Positions 8,453 to 17,840 of a stretch of 41,438 nucleotides of DNA are shown here, one piece after another. The notes below the pieces were generated by a model. That model saw only the letters and a program-made list of their open reading frames with translations. It did not search any database and was not told where the DNA came from. This stretch comes from Bacteroidota bacterium. Its GTDB lineage: Bacteria; Bacteroidota; Ignavibacteria; Tepidaquicellales; Tepidaquicellaceae. The DNA lies in assembly GCA_021286895.1 (NCBI GenBank), contig JAJTBN010000003.1, positions 1-41,438 of the forward strand, written 5' to 3'. The translations under genes and the position numbers were made by a program. Position 1 is the first letter of the stretch. Each line of letters starts with the position of its first letter.

Positions 8453-9498
8453 AAAAAAACATTCTTCATATAACGAACGAACTGAATACCGTGGACGGCG
8501 TTACTAACCACACGTTTGTACTGCTTAACGGTCTTTCCCGGGTTTTTCAGGGGGAGATTTTTATTATTGCCGGCGGAGGGAATAATACCGGATTATTTAC
8601 AAACACAGAAATCATAACCGAAATAAATCGGAGCGTCAACCATAAAACCCGCAGTATTCGGATTTTCGCCTCGGCGGTGAAATACGTCAGGGATTTTGTA
8701 AAGAAAAACAATGTCGGAATTATACATTCTCACAATCATTATGCGGCCAACATTGCCCGTTTCGTGTCGATGTTAACCGGCGTTTCTACTGTTCAGACCA
8801 ATCACGGATTTTTTCCGGACAAGGGAAAGCTGAACCTTTTTAATGCCGATTATCATATCGCGTTGAACGCAGGGGTGTTGAGACATCTTGCTGAAAAAGG
8901 CATTCCGGAAGAAAGGATACGGTTGATTAAGCCGGGAATCCCAGAAATAACAGATATTAAGGCGAAAATAAAAAACTCGTTTCTGGCTGCTTCAAGGTAC
9001 TCGAAAGAAAAAGGACTCGATAAATACATATCTGCTTCTAACGCCATTGAATCAAAATATCCCGGCAAATTCAAATTCTATATTGCGGGCGAGGGAGACG
9101 AAGAAAAACGTCTGATGCAGCAAAGCTCTCAGGTCGGTGGCGCGGTGGCTTTCGTGAAAGATTATAAAAAATATCTTACTTCTGCGCGGGTGTTTGTCTT
9201 TCCCTCTGAGGCGAGGGAAGGCCTTCCGACCGTTCTGCTTGAATCGGTATTATCGGGTTGCCTTGTTGTTTCTTCCGCGTACGAAGGGGCAGGGGATTTG
9301 TTTCCGGTTCCTTTTAACGGCCTGCTTTTTAAACCCGGCAATGCCGAAGAGCTCGCCGATAAGATGATTTACGCTGCAGATAATTCAGACAGGCTCGTAG
9401 AATCATACAGAGGTTTGTACCAGAACATCAAAAAAGAGTATTCAGTTGAAAAAATGGTTAAAGAGCATCTGCAACTTTACGGGGAAATCTTATCCTGA
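8449..9498 (+). CDS. Glycosyltransferase family 4
   Basis: This 349-residue GT-B enzyme starts with GTG overlapping the previous stop. The N-terminal half has ITNELNTVDGVTNHTFVLLN and IIHSHNHYAANIARF, the HxHN-type loop seen in GT4 enzymes. The C-terminal half has SRYSKEKGLDKYI, FYIAGEGDEE and the donor-binding region PSEAREGLPTVLLESVLSGC. It should act in the same glycan pathway as the upstream GT4; the sugar cannot be predicted. Its 3' end overlaps the 3' end of the convergent GT2 gene by 22 bp, so this is the last gene of the first glycan operon segment. Confidence 0.86.
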   Translation: MKKNILHITNELNTVDGVTNHTFVLLNGLSRVFQGEIFIIAGGGNNTGLFTNTEIITEINRSVNHKTRSIRIFASAVKYVRDFVKKNNVGIIHSHNHYAANIARFVSMLTGVSTVQTNHGFFPDKGKLNLFNADYHIALNAGVLRHLAEKGIPEERIRLIKPGIPEITDIKAKIKNSFLAASRYSKEKGLDKYISASNAIESKYPGKFKFYIAGEGDEEKRLMQQSSQVGGAVAFVKDYKKYLTSARVFVFPSEAREGLPTVLLESVLSGCLVVSSAYEGAGDLFPVPFNGLLFKPGNAEELADKMIYAADNSDRLVESYRGLYQNIKKEYSVEKMVKEHLQLYGEILS

Positions 9499-10454
9499 AC
9501 CGAGCCTGTCTGTCTGAGGAAATTCCGGATTTTTCTATTTCTTTCGGAAAAATAATTTAAAAGATACGATATCCGGAAACGAATTCTCATTTCCCTGAAT
9601 TTTACAAAAAGTCCTTTGCTTAAAAAGGTGGATAAATACCCGGGGAATATCCGTGAGAATAAGAAAAGCCACGCCGGCGCTTTTCTGAAATATGCTCTCG
9701 CGCTCTTTTTGCTTCCGTAAAAATATTCTCGCCATCCGCGTATTATATTCTCGCCGCTTTTCGTTATTCCGAATTCCGCTACGGGATTTATGAAATATTT
9801 TTCAGTGTATGAATATACGGTTCTGTTTTTCTTTTCGATATCGAGCGATATTGATTTTCCGTGATAACGCTTCAAAAGAAGAGTCTCGGGAAGATTGTGA
9901 AAACGGATTTTATCTTTTATCCGTAGCCACAGTTCGTAATCCTCAATAAAACCGCCGCTGTATCCTCCGTGATCCAATATTACACTCTTTCTGTACATGA
10001 CACCAGGGTGAATAACCTCGGAGTGAAGAGAAAGCCTTCGCTTGATGTCCTCATGCTCCGTGCATGTTCTGATGTCGAATAAAACTTTACTGCCGGAGAA
10101 CATAGCATAATGACAAGAAAGTACATGGATGTGTCCGTATTCGTTCATGAATTTGAACTGTTTTTCAAGTCTTTCGGGTAAAGATATGTCATCCCCGTCC
10201 ATCCTTGCTATGAGTTCAAATTTTGATTCCCTAAGACCCTTATTCAGTGTGTTACCGAGCCCGGTGTTTTTATCGTTTACAATAAGTCTTATTCTTTTAT
10301 CATTGAAGGCTTCAATCTTATTTATCGTATCATCAGAAGAATAGTCGTCGATAATAAGAAATTCAAAATTTCCGAAAGTTTGATTCAAAATGCTTCTGAT
10401 TGCCAGTGAGACGTATTCGGAATTATTATATGTCGGCATCAACACAGTAATCAT
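9477..10454 (-). CDS. Glycosyltransferase family 2
   Basis: This 325-residue GT-A enzyme opens with ITVLMPTYNNSEYVSLAIRS and ILNQTFGNFEFLIIDDYSSD, the classic GT2 start with the first Asp of the nucleotide-sugar site. The metal-binding DxD appears as ELIARMDGDDISLPERLEKQ. HSEVIHPGVMYRKS and GGYSGGFIEDYELWLRI give the later acceptor and catalytic-base region (ED). The C-terminal ~90 residues are basic and hydrophobic, as in many membrane-associated GT2 proteins. It is the only gene of the 4.9-22.6 kb block on the minus strand and overlaps the preceding gene tail to tail, so it must have its own promoter in the gap at 10455-10690. Sugar and acceptor are unknown. Confidence 0.88.
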   Translation of the reverse strand: MITVLMPTYNNSEYVSLAIRSILNQTFGNFEFLIIDDYSSDDTINKIEAFNDKRIRLIVNDKNTGLGNTLNKGLRESKFELIARMDGDDISLPERLEKQFKFMNEYGHIHVLSCHYAMFSGSKVLFDIRTCTEHEDIKRRLSLHSEVIHPGVMYRKSVILDHGGYSGGFIEDYELWLRIKDKIRFHNLPETLLLKRYHGKSISLDIEKKNRTVYSYTEKYFINPVAEFGITKSGENIIRGWREYFYGSKKSARAYFRKAPAWLFLFSRIFPGYLSTFLSKGLFVKFREMRIRFRISYLLNYFSERNRKIRNFLRQTGSVQDKISP

Positions 10455-10690
10455 TTCTGACTTATATTAACGGGATGAGAAAAGTTTGTGATAGGCCAAA
10501 AAGTCTGTAACTGCTTTTGTAATATGAAGTTCTTTCAGTAAAACAAAATATATTTAAAGATTTAAAAATCAACTTTTGATCAGGAGAAATATAATATTTG
10601 GACTGAAATTTTGCCATTATTTATTTAATATAAATATCATTTTCATATATTAACATACAATAAATTCGATGAAAGGGCGGATCAGAACCG
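10455..10690. other. AT-rich divergent intergenic region
   Basis: This 236-bp gap between the minus-strand GT2 gene and the plus-strand methyltransferase must hold promoters for both. A TATAAT is visible at 10590-10595, but without a convincing -35. No ORF, RNA or strong inverted repeat was seen. Confidence 0.4.
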
Positions 10691-11329
10691 ATGGCGTTCT
10701 TTGCACCTTATAAATATAAATTTGTTAAACTTCTGAATACCGGAGGGAAAAATATTCTTGACGTTGGCGCTGCGAACGGCAGCCCCGAGATGTTTTTCTC
10801 TTACTTTAAAGGTTATGAATATGATGCGCTGGATATTGACGAGGAATGCCTTTCGGAGAAAGGAAAGAAACTAATTAACAGATTCTATAAAGCCGATCTT
10901 GAAAAAGACGATCTGTCTGAGATACCTGATAATCATTACGATTATGTTGTTTTGTCGCATGTGATAGAACATATCGATAACGGCGAAAAAGCGCTTGAAA
11001 AACTTGCTTTAAAGATTCGAAACGGCGGCCTGATGTATGCGGAATATCCCTCTGCGAAATCCGCACGCTTACCGTCCATGAAAGGAACCTTGAATTTTTA
11101 TGACGATCCGACGCATAAAAGATTTTATGATTTAAATAAATTAAAGAATGTTTTGTCGGGAAACGGGTTTGAAATTCTGAAGTGCGGTGTGAAACGGGAT
11201 ATTCTCAGGATTGCCGGTATTCCGTACATGGTCGTTAAATCTCTGATTAAACTGGGATACGTCAGAGGAAGCGCGTTCTGGGACCTGTTCGGATTTGCTG
11301 AGTTTTTGCTCGCAAGGAGGGTGAAATAA
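10691..11329 (+). CDS. Class I SAM-dependent methyltransferase
   Basis: This 212-residue protein has motif I NILDVGAANGS (residues 21-31) for S-adenosylmethionine binding, an acidic motif II (ALDIDEECL), and the motif IV region YDYVVLSHVIEHIDN common in Methyltransf_11/23-type enzymes. The C-terminal third (FYDLNKLKNVLSGNGFEIL) also fits that group. In this context it probably methylates a sugar or a glycan end, perhaps capping chain length, but the substrate is not readable. It opens the second glycan operon segment, and its stop overlaps the start of the GT9 gene (TAATG). Confidence 0.82.
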   Translation: MAFFAPYKYKFVKLLNTGGKNILDVGAANGSPEMFFSYFKGYEYDALDIDEECLSEKGKKLINRFYKADLEKDDLSEIPDNHYDYVVLSHVIEHIDNGEKALEKLALKIRNGGLMYAEYPSAKSARLPSMKGTLNFYDDPTHKRFYDLNKLKNVLSGNGFEILKCGVKRDILRIAGIPYMVVKSLIKLGYVRGSAFWDLFGFAEFLLARRVK

Positions 11330-12249
11330 TGAAAGTTCTGATTATTTCCACAAACGCTTTCGGCGACACATATCTTTCGTCCTCTGCGATAAAGATTATA
11401 AGAGATATATTACCCGGTTCGGTCATAGATCTTCTGACTATTCAGGACTGTTCGTTTTTTACCGAATACCTCGGATTTGATAATGTGTTCTTCATAGAAA
11501 AACGCGGAGCAAGAGAGCTGCTTAAAACAAGAAAATTTCTCGGCGAAAGAAAGTATAATTTCGTGTTCTCTTTCTTCCCGGGAAGGATGAATTCTCTGCT
11601 TGTCATGCAGTCAGTATCTCCGAATAAATACTACTACAAAAACATTCTGAAACTTGAAGACTGGTCCGGCGCGTCTCAGCATGTATACTATAATTCCCAA
11701 AAAACAGACAAGGTGTGGGAGCCGTCGATGAACTATCTCCTGCGGATTAAACTGCTTCTTGATTTGGCATTCGGCAACGATAATTCGCTCGCAAAACCTG
11801 TTTTCAGTTTCAACCCGAATCTTCGCAATAATATTCCGGGTGAAGTTTTGATAAATTATTCGTCCAAAGAAGAAAACCGTCGCATCGGGTTAAAATTGGT
11901 TAATGAGTTGTCAGAATACATATCTAAGGTATTTAACAGACAGGTTTGTCTGCTCGATTTCGAAGGCGATTTCAGTGAGAAACCCGATTACATTGTCTTT
12001 CCCGAGAGTTATAATTTCAGAGAAACTATGAGCAGGATAGTATCATCCGGCATGTTCATATCTGTTGATTCTTTCCTTTTGCATCCCGCTGAAGCGTACG
12101 GAGTAAATCTTCTCGGTATATTCGGCCCTACAAATCCCGGTTCGGTGCTTTCTTCGGGTTCAAGAAATTTCATTCGTGTAAACCCCCTTAAAAGTTTAAC
12201 GCTCGAAGATGTTGTTCCGTATGTAAGAAAATTGCTCGGGGAAGAATGA
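11329..12249 (+). CDS. Glycosyltransferase family 9 (heptosyltransferase-like)
   Basis: This 306-residue GT-B protein has an N-terminal KVLIISTNAFGDTYLSSSAI segment, matching the Gly-Asp loop of heptosyltransferases. The C-terminal donor-binding region SVDSFLLHPAEAYGVNLLGI followed by FGPTNPG corresponds to the GT9 signature, although the usual DTG is DSF here. It probably adds a heptose or similar sugar to the cell-surface glycan. It is a divergent member, and the 5'-truncated gene at the left edge is a more typical one. It overlaps neighbours on both sides by 1-4 bp, so it is in one operon with the methyltransferase and the GT26 gene. Confidence 0.82.
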   Translation: MKVLIISTNAFGDTYLSSSAIKIIRDILPGSVIDLLTIQDCSFFTEYLGFDNVFFIEKRGARELLKTRKFLGERKYNFVFSFFPGRMNSLLVMQSVSPNKYYYKNILKLEDWSGASQHVYYNSQKTDKVWEPSMNYLLRIKLLLDLAFGNDNSLAKPVFSFNPNLRNNIPGEVLINYSSKEENRRIGLKLVNELSEYISKVFNRQVCLLDFEGDFSEKPDYIVFPESYNFRETMSRIVSSGMFISVDSFLLHPAEAYGVNLLGIFGPTNPGSVLSSGSRNFIRVNPLKSLTLEDVVPYVRKLLGEE

Positions 12250-12980
12250 ATAAAAGAATCTTAAATACACGGATTGATTTTGCGGATTACGACACCTTAT
12301 TGTCGCTAATTTTCGAAAATGTTGAAAAAGGGAAAAAACTAACTTTAACTTATGCGAATTCGCATATATGCATATCCGCCGCTAAGGATTGCTTGCTGCA
12401 TGATTGCCTCGAGAAATTCGACATTGTTCACCGGGACGGAATCGCCGTTCACAAAGCCTGCCGGTTTCTTTATCCATTTGAATATGGTCTTGCCCGTATG
12501 AACGGAACCGACCTTTATCGCAGGCTTTTCACCTGCGGCAGGGCGTTCAGCTGTTTCGTTCTCGGCGGCCCTCCGGACAGTCCGGAACTGTTGAGAAAAA
12601 ATTTCGGCGGACATGTCGATGTACGCGGGTTCATTCACAAACCGTCAGGAACGGATGCCGACATAGAAAAAATCAACAATTCAAATGCCGGAATTTTATT
12701 CGTCGCGCTCGGCACGTCCGCTCAGGAAAAGTGGATTATACTTAACAGGGATAGAGTAAACGTTCCTGTTATTATAGCCACAGGAAGCGGAATTGATTTC
12801 CTTACCGGTAAAAAGAGACGGGCGCCGTTATTCATGAGAAAACTCGGCATGGAGTGGCTTTACAGGCTTTTTTCCGAACCCGTGAGATTATGGAAAAGAT
12901 ATCTTGTTATGAATCCTTTTTTTATATTTAAAGTTATACAGCAAAAACTTAAATTAACCGAAAAACAAGGGAATACGTAG
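12246..12980 (+). CDS. WecG/TagA/CpsF-family glycosyltransferase (GT26)
   Basis: This 244-residue protein has the ordered GT26 motifs: TYANSHICISAAKD near residue 40, HRDGIAVHKACRFL with the conserved Asp at residue 64, and RMNGTDLYRRL. Further on are VALGTSAQEKWI and the C-terminal RRAPLFMRKLGMEWLYRLFS followed by EPVRLWKRY. Family members transfer N-acetylmannosamine(-uronic acid) or similar sugars to lipid-linked GlcNAc early in enterobacterial common antigen, teichoic acid linkage and capsule synthesis, at the inner face of the membrane. That marks the product as an undecaprenyl-linked surface glycan. The stop codon (TAG) is directly followed by the ATG of the first C25 gene, with no gap. 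Confidence 0.93.
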   Translation: MNKRILNTRIDFADYDTLLSLIFENVEKGKKLTLTYANSHICISAAKDCLLHDCLEKFDIVHRDGIAVHKACRFLYPFEYGLARMNGTDLYRRLFTCGRAFSCFVLGGPPDSPELLRKNFGGHVDVRGFIHKPSGTDADIEKINNSNAGILFVALGTSAQEKWIILNRDRVNVPVIIATGSGIDFLTGKKRRAPLFMRKLGMEWLYRLFSEPVRLWKRYLVMNPFFIFKVIQQKLKLTEKQGNT

Positions 12981-15900
12981 ATGAAGCGTGTTTTACTCCT
13001 ACTTCTAATATTGTCCGCCGTTCCGGCATTTTCCCAGAACTATAACTGGATAACCCCCAATAAAACTTATCTGAAAATGTATGTCGCTGAAGACGGCATC
13101 TACAGAATCAACAAAACGGATTTTACGCAGGCGGGTATTTCCACTGCATCGATCGACCCAAGAACCGTGAAGGTGATTTATAAGGGCTCTCAGATTCCGA
13201 TTTATTTTTACGGTGAACAGGACGGCGTTTTCAACGACAATGATTATTTTGATTTCTACGGAAAGCGCAATTACGGAGGAACAACTGTCACATACAAAGC
13301 GACAAATGATACACTCGCTATTGTTGATTACACAACGGACGAATATTTTAATCTTTACTCCGATACATCCTGTTATTGGATTGACTGGGGCGGCGCGTCC
13401 GGCCTGCGGTTCGCGGATTACGGTTATTCTACATCTTCTTTGTTCCCGAATCAGTACTATTATTCAAAAATTCAACTTGAAAAGGATTCCGTATATAATC
13501 CGGGAGAGCATCGTTCAAACGACGATTACAGGTTCTTTAATACCGAGAAAATATCGGGTGAAGGGTGGTACTGGAAAGAACTTATGTTCGGTAACCCGAG
13601 TTCGACCACTCTTACGACTTATTTCAGCCTTAACAATCTGTTCGCATTGCCGCAAAATGTTTCGTTCAGGATTTTTGCCTATCCTAATTCTTATTCCGAT
13701 ACCATATACAACGAACACAGCCTTATAATAAAAGTAAACGGAAATAATATTGATACTCTCTTTACGAATGATTATAACAGAATTGATACCGTAATAACGT
13801 TTTCTTCTTCGAACCTTACACAGGGACAGAATCAGGTATCGGTAATATATAAAGGCGCCGGAAATTATCCGGGACACATGTACCTTGATTATATCAGCTT
13901 ACAGTACCCGGCACGGTTCGAGTTTGTAAACAACTCCATATCGTTTAACGCGGGACTTTCCGATACTTCTGCGAAAGTATTTAAAGTGAAAGGGCTCGTA
14001 ACGGGCAATGATATCAATATATACGACGTGAAGAATAATTTACGGATTTCTGTTTCCTTGTCAAGCGCGGATACGCTCGTTTTTTCAGGAAAGGGCAACG
14101 GACAGTTCGAGATTGCAAACTCCTACATAACAAAAAAACCTTTCAGGATAAAACAAAGACAGGTTCCGGACCTTATCTCCGCGTCGAACGGAACGGACTA
14201 TCTGATTGTGTACAATAAACTTATGGAAACACCCGCGGAGCAGTTAAGACAGTACCGAAACAGCCATGACGGTTTCAGGTCATTCAAAGCGGAGATTGAG
14301 GACGTTTATGATATATTCAATTTCGGAATGGAAAATCCCGTTGCAGTAAGAAATTTCACGAAATACGTTTATGATAACTGGCAGCAGCCGAAAATGAAAT
14401 ACCTCTGCCTTATCGGCAGAGGCTCGCTTGACCCGAAAGGAAATTCTCCGCTCTCAGTTTATTTCTCAAACCTGATTCCTGTTTACGGGAATCCTCCGTC
14501 GGACGGATATTTCGCGAATTTTACCGCAAATGCAGGAACGTATTATCATCAGATAGCCGTAGGAAGAATTCCCGCGCTGACCTCTGCCGAGGCTTCTGAT
14601 ATCATAAACAAAACAATTGCATACGAGAACCAAACTGTCAATCCTGAAAATTTCTTTAAAACATTCGTTTTTATAACAGGAGGACAAAACCGTTCGGAGC
14701 AGATTTCGTTCGCGGGTCAGGCCGAGATTTTTATAAATACATATATACTTCCGTCTCCGGTATCCGGGTATCCCGTAAGAATATACAGGAATGATTCAAG
14801 CGGTTACGTAACGTATAATTATTCCGATTCTATTAAAAACGCGATTAACCGCGGCGGAATAATTACCAATTACATCGGGCATGCAGGAAGTACTACATGG
14901 GATAACGGTCTTGATGATCCGGGAATATTAACTAACCAGAATAAACTGTCGCTAATTCTCAGTATGACATGCTTTACAGGCAAGAATGCCGAAACCTCAC
15001 TGAGAAGTTTCGGCGAAAAATTTCTTTATCTTGCGAACAGGGGAGCAATCGGGTTTGTGGGAACTACCGGATGGAGTTTTTCAGGTTCCGGAAACACTCT
15101 TAATGGATACATTTTAAAAGGATTTGCGTTCGATACACTGAGGCGTATCGGCGATGTTCTAAGGTCCGCTTCGGCGAGACTTTATTCGGACCCTGTAAGT
15201 TTCGCATCGAGAAATACGATAAACTGTTACGGGTTAATGGGTGATCCCGCGGCGACTCTGCTAATACCCAAATATCCCGAGTATGCAATTGACATGTCAA
15301 ATTATAAACTCTCAAATCCATTTCCTTCTGTAAAAGAACAGATTACGCTTACTGCGTATCCGAGAAATCTCGGAATATATTCGGATTCCGTCAAAGTAAG
15401 ATTCACTTTGTTAAAGAACAGTGCGGCCATCAGAGTTAAAGATACACTTGTCCGCGGTTTTGGGTTTGTCGATACGCTTAATTATGTATTCTCGATAGAT
15501 TCGGCCGGAAGTTATTCCATGAATATATTTCTCGATCCCGATCACTGGAATACAAAGGAAATCAGGACAAATAATGCAATCACTTTTCCGATAAACCTTA
15601 AAAATCTTTCATTCATTCCGCTCAAGCCGGTTGATAACGAGGTTGTCGGCGGTGATACTGTGTTGATTACAGGAATCAATCCGAATGTCAGCAGGGGAAA
15701 CAGCGTGAGGCTTTTGCTTCAGGTCGACACATCGTCTTCGTTTACTTCGCCCCTGAGCAGGACGTTCTTTACATCCGGCGGTCAGGGAGTAATAACAAGG
15801 TTTGGATACGCGGTGCCGTTTAAAGACAGTAACACAGTGTATTATTTAAGAATGAATTCGATAATCAATAATACTGACACGTCAGGATGGTCGGAGACAA

Positions 15901-17840
15901 GAAGGTTTATTTATGGAAATTACTATTTTGCCCCGAACCGGAATTTCACTCAGCAGAGCCGGGGAATAACTGATAAAGAGATAGCAGTTAATAAAATAAA
16001 AGCCGGACAGTACGACGCGGCTGATCTGTACAATGCTTCCGGAAATCCCCTGGGAATTTCAATCAGCAGGTATTCGGGAAATATAACGGCGCAATCATGG
16101 GGGAACAACCTGTTCAATATGACCCGTCTGACTGTTAACAACAACGAGTTTCAGATGGTCGATACAGCCTCATGGGGCGGGCTTAATGTTATTAAACTTA
16201 ATAAAACCGATGCCCGGCTTCTGGAGAAGAGACATTTTGCGTTCTCGACAATACAAGCAAACGATTCGGTTATAAATTATCTTAACACATTTACTGATAA
16301 CAATGTACTGGTGATTTTAAAGACTTCTCCTTATAATACAAACTTTACGATAAACAGCAGTCTCAGAGCCCGTATCAGAATTCTCGGCAGTACGTATGTA
16401 GATTCTGTCAGTCTACAGTCTTACTCCTGCTGGAGTTTCATCAATTACAGCGTTCAGCCATCGGTAGTATCGGCGGAAAGTTATAACACGGCGTTCAACC
16501 CCGCGGTATGCTCGATGCAGCCGGTTTTCATGTATGACTCGGCGTATGTTTACAATACTATGGGTCCCGCGCAGACGTGGTCGCATTTTAACTGGGGTCA
16601 GACTCTGCCGTCGTATTCAGGAATGACCTTCGATGTTTACGGTGTTAACAGGCAGAATCAGAATGTGCTTCTTTACGGAAACCTCACATGGAATTCGAAC
16701 GTTTTGCTCGATACGCTTAATGCATATAACTATCCCAGTGTAAAAATCATTTCGAAACTTCGTATCGATTCCCTTAACGGAACAGATTCGCCCGTGCTAA
16801 ACGGTTTCAGGTTCAATTATACGCCGGCTCCGGAAATTATAGCCGATAATAATTCATTCATTAAGAGCGACAGCGTACTGCAGGAAGGGGATACCGTCAA
16901 CGTTTCCGTTTCATTCGGAAACTATGGTTACTCGGATGCATCGGGATACATCGCAAAATGGTCGGCGACTTCTCCGTCGGGACTTAGAGTTCTGAGAATC
17001 GATACGCTTATCAGCGCTCTTAAAATTGATTCTATGGTGACAGTATCCGCGAAACTTCCGACGATAGGTCTTCGCGACAGGAATAAAAGATTCGATACAG
17101 TAACGGTGTATTTTGAAGCCGGATTAATCCGGCAGAATGAGTTCTTCACTTATAATAATGTTGCCGCGTCCCGTATAGTCGTCACAGGCGATACTCTGAA
17201 ACCGGAAATGGAAATAACTTACGACGGTATAAAAGCACTTTCGGGCGAATACATTTCGGCAAATCCGCATATAGTGCTGAAGTTTCTTGATGACAGCAAG
17301 ATTTTTATTAAAGATACCTCAAATATACGGATAAAACTCGACGGTGAGCCTGTATGGTATTTCCTTAACGGTGTTAAGAATCCGGACCTTGATATTGTTT
17401 TTACTGCCGGAAAGTACAGGCAGGCAACGGTTTACTACAATCCTAAATTGTCAAACGGAGAAAGAATGTTCGAGTTTGCTTCTACAGACGCGAATGGGAA
17501 TTATGCCGATACTATCGTTCATTACATGAACGTCAATCCCGACCTGAAGATTGAAAGCCTCATTAATTATCCGAATCCCATGAAGAACGAGACGCTTTTC
17601 CTTGTAAATCTTTCCGGCAGTTATCCTCCGTCTTCGGCTAAAATTAAAATATTTACGGTTGCCGGAAGAAATATAAAAACGATTAATGCAAACCTGAGCA
17701 TAGGTTACAACCAGATACCATGGGATGGCAGGGATGCGGATGGCGATTATATTGCAAATGGAGTATATTTGTATAAGTTAATAATCGAAGGTAACAGCAA
17801 AACCGAAACGGCATTGCAGAAATTAGTTGTACTAAAATGA
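12981..17840 (+). CDS. Giant C25 (gingipain-family) PorU-like protein with ILEI-like domain and C-terminal sorting domain, copy 1
   Basis: This 1,619-residue exported protein begins with a signal peptide (MKRVLLLLLILSAVPAFS). The N-terminal domain has the PorU-like phrases YVAEDGIYRINKTDFTQAGI and IPIYFYGEQDG, with FDFYG after them. The C25 protease domain (about 400-760) has the candidate dyad His634 in NYIGHAGSTTW and Cys664 in LSMTCFTGKN. After it come a CARDB-like domain (about 765-880), an Fn3-like module (882-985), an ILEI/FAM3-like segment (about 1062-1160, GLNVIKLNKTDARLLEKRHF through ILGSTYVDSV), more beta modules and a FlgD/T9SS-type C-terminal domain from about 1525 (NYPNPMKNE, WDGRDADGDYIANGVYLYKL). 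In Porphyromonas the C25 protein PorU is an outer-membrane sortase that removes T9SS sorting domains. A similar role is inferred, though a plain surface protease is possible. It is fused by zero spacing to the glycan operon. Confidence 0.85.
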   Translation: MKRVLLLLLILSAVPAFSQNYNWITPNKTYLKMYVAEDGIYRINKTDFTQAGISTASIDPRTVKVIYKGSQIPIYFYGEQDGVFNDNDYFDFYGKRNYGGTTVTYKATNDTLAIVDYTTDEYFNLYSDTSCYWIDWGGASGLRFADYGYSTSSLFPNQYYYSKIQLEKDSVYNPGEHRSNDDYRFFNTEKISGEGWYWKELMFGNPSSTTLTTYFSLNNLFALPQNVSFRIFAYPNSYSDTIYNEHSLIIKVNGNNIDTLFTNDYNRIDTVITFSSSNLTQGQNQVSVIYKGAGNYPGHMYLDYISLQYPARFEFVNNSISFNAGLSDTSAKVFKVKGLVTGNDINIYDVKNNLRISVSLSSADTLVFSGKGNGQFEIANSYITKKPFRIKQRQVPDLISASNGTDYLIVYNKLMETPAEQLRQYRNSHDGFRSFKAEIEDVYDIFNFGMENPVAVRNFTKYVYDNWQQPKMKYLCLIGRGSLDPKGNSPLSVYFSNLIPVYGNPPSDGYFANFTANAGTYYHQIAVGRIPALTSAEASDIINKTIAYENQTVNPENFFKTFVFITGGQNRSEQISFAGQAEIFINTYILPSPVSGYPVRIYRNDSSGYVTYNYSDSIKNAINRGGIITNYIGHAGSTTWDNGLDDPGILTNQNKLSLILSMTCFTGKNAETSLRSFGEKFLYLANRGAIGFVGTTGWSFSGSGNTLNGYILKGFAFDTLRRIGDVLRSASARLYSDPVSFASRNTINCYGLMGDPAATLLIPKYPEYAIDMSNYKLSNPFPSVKEQITLTAYPRNLGIYSDSVKVRFTLLKNSAAIRVKDTLVRGFGFVDTLNYVFSIDSAGSYSMNIFLDPDHWNTKEIRTNNAITFPINLKNLSFIPLKPVDNEVVGGDTVLITGINPNVSRGNSVRLLLQVDTSSSFTSPLSRTFFTSGGQGVITRFGYAVPFKDSNTVYYLRMNSIINNTDTSGWSETRRFIYGNYYFAPNRNFTQQSRGITDKEIAVNKIKAGQYDAADLYNASGNPLGISISRYSGNITAQSWGNNLFNMTRLTVNNNEFQMVDTASWGGLNVIKLNKTDARLLEKRHFAFSTIQANDSVINYLNTFTDNNVLVILKTSPYNTNFTINSSLRARIRILGSTYVDSVSLQSYSCWSFINYSVQPSVVSAESYNTAFNPAVCSMQPVFMYDSAYVYNTMGPAQTWSHFNWGQTLPSYSGMTFDVYGVNRQNQNVLLYGNLTWNSNVLLDTLNAYNYPSVKIISKLRIDSLNGTDSPVLNGFRFNYTPAPEIIADNNSFIKSDSVLQEGDTVNVSVSFGNYGYSDASGYIAKWSATSPSGLRVLRIDTLISALKIDSMVTVSAKLPTIGLRDRNKRFDTVTVYFEAGLIRQNEFFTYNNVAASRIVVTGDTLKPEMEITYDGIKALSGEYISANPHIVLKFLDDSKIFIKDTSNIRIKLDGEPVWYFLNGVKNPDLDIVFTAGKYRQATVYYNPKLSNGERMFEFASTDANGNYADTIVHYMNVNPDLKIESLINYPNPMKNETLFLVNLSGSYPPSSAKIKIFTVAGRNIKTINANLSIGYNQIPWDGRDADGDYIANGVYLYKLIIEGNSKTETALQKLVVLK

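Noticed and set aside
10455-10690. Searched for a small gene, tRNA or riboswitch.
   Set aside because: AT-rich sequence without cloverleaf, conserved hairpin set or coding frame.
13213-13728. Long alternative frame inside the first C25 gene, and similar antisense frames across the window.
   Set aside because: They are shadows of a strongly supported gene with continuous domain matches; none has recognisable motifs or a plausible start.
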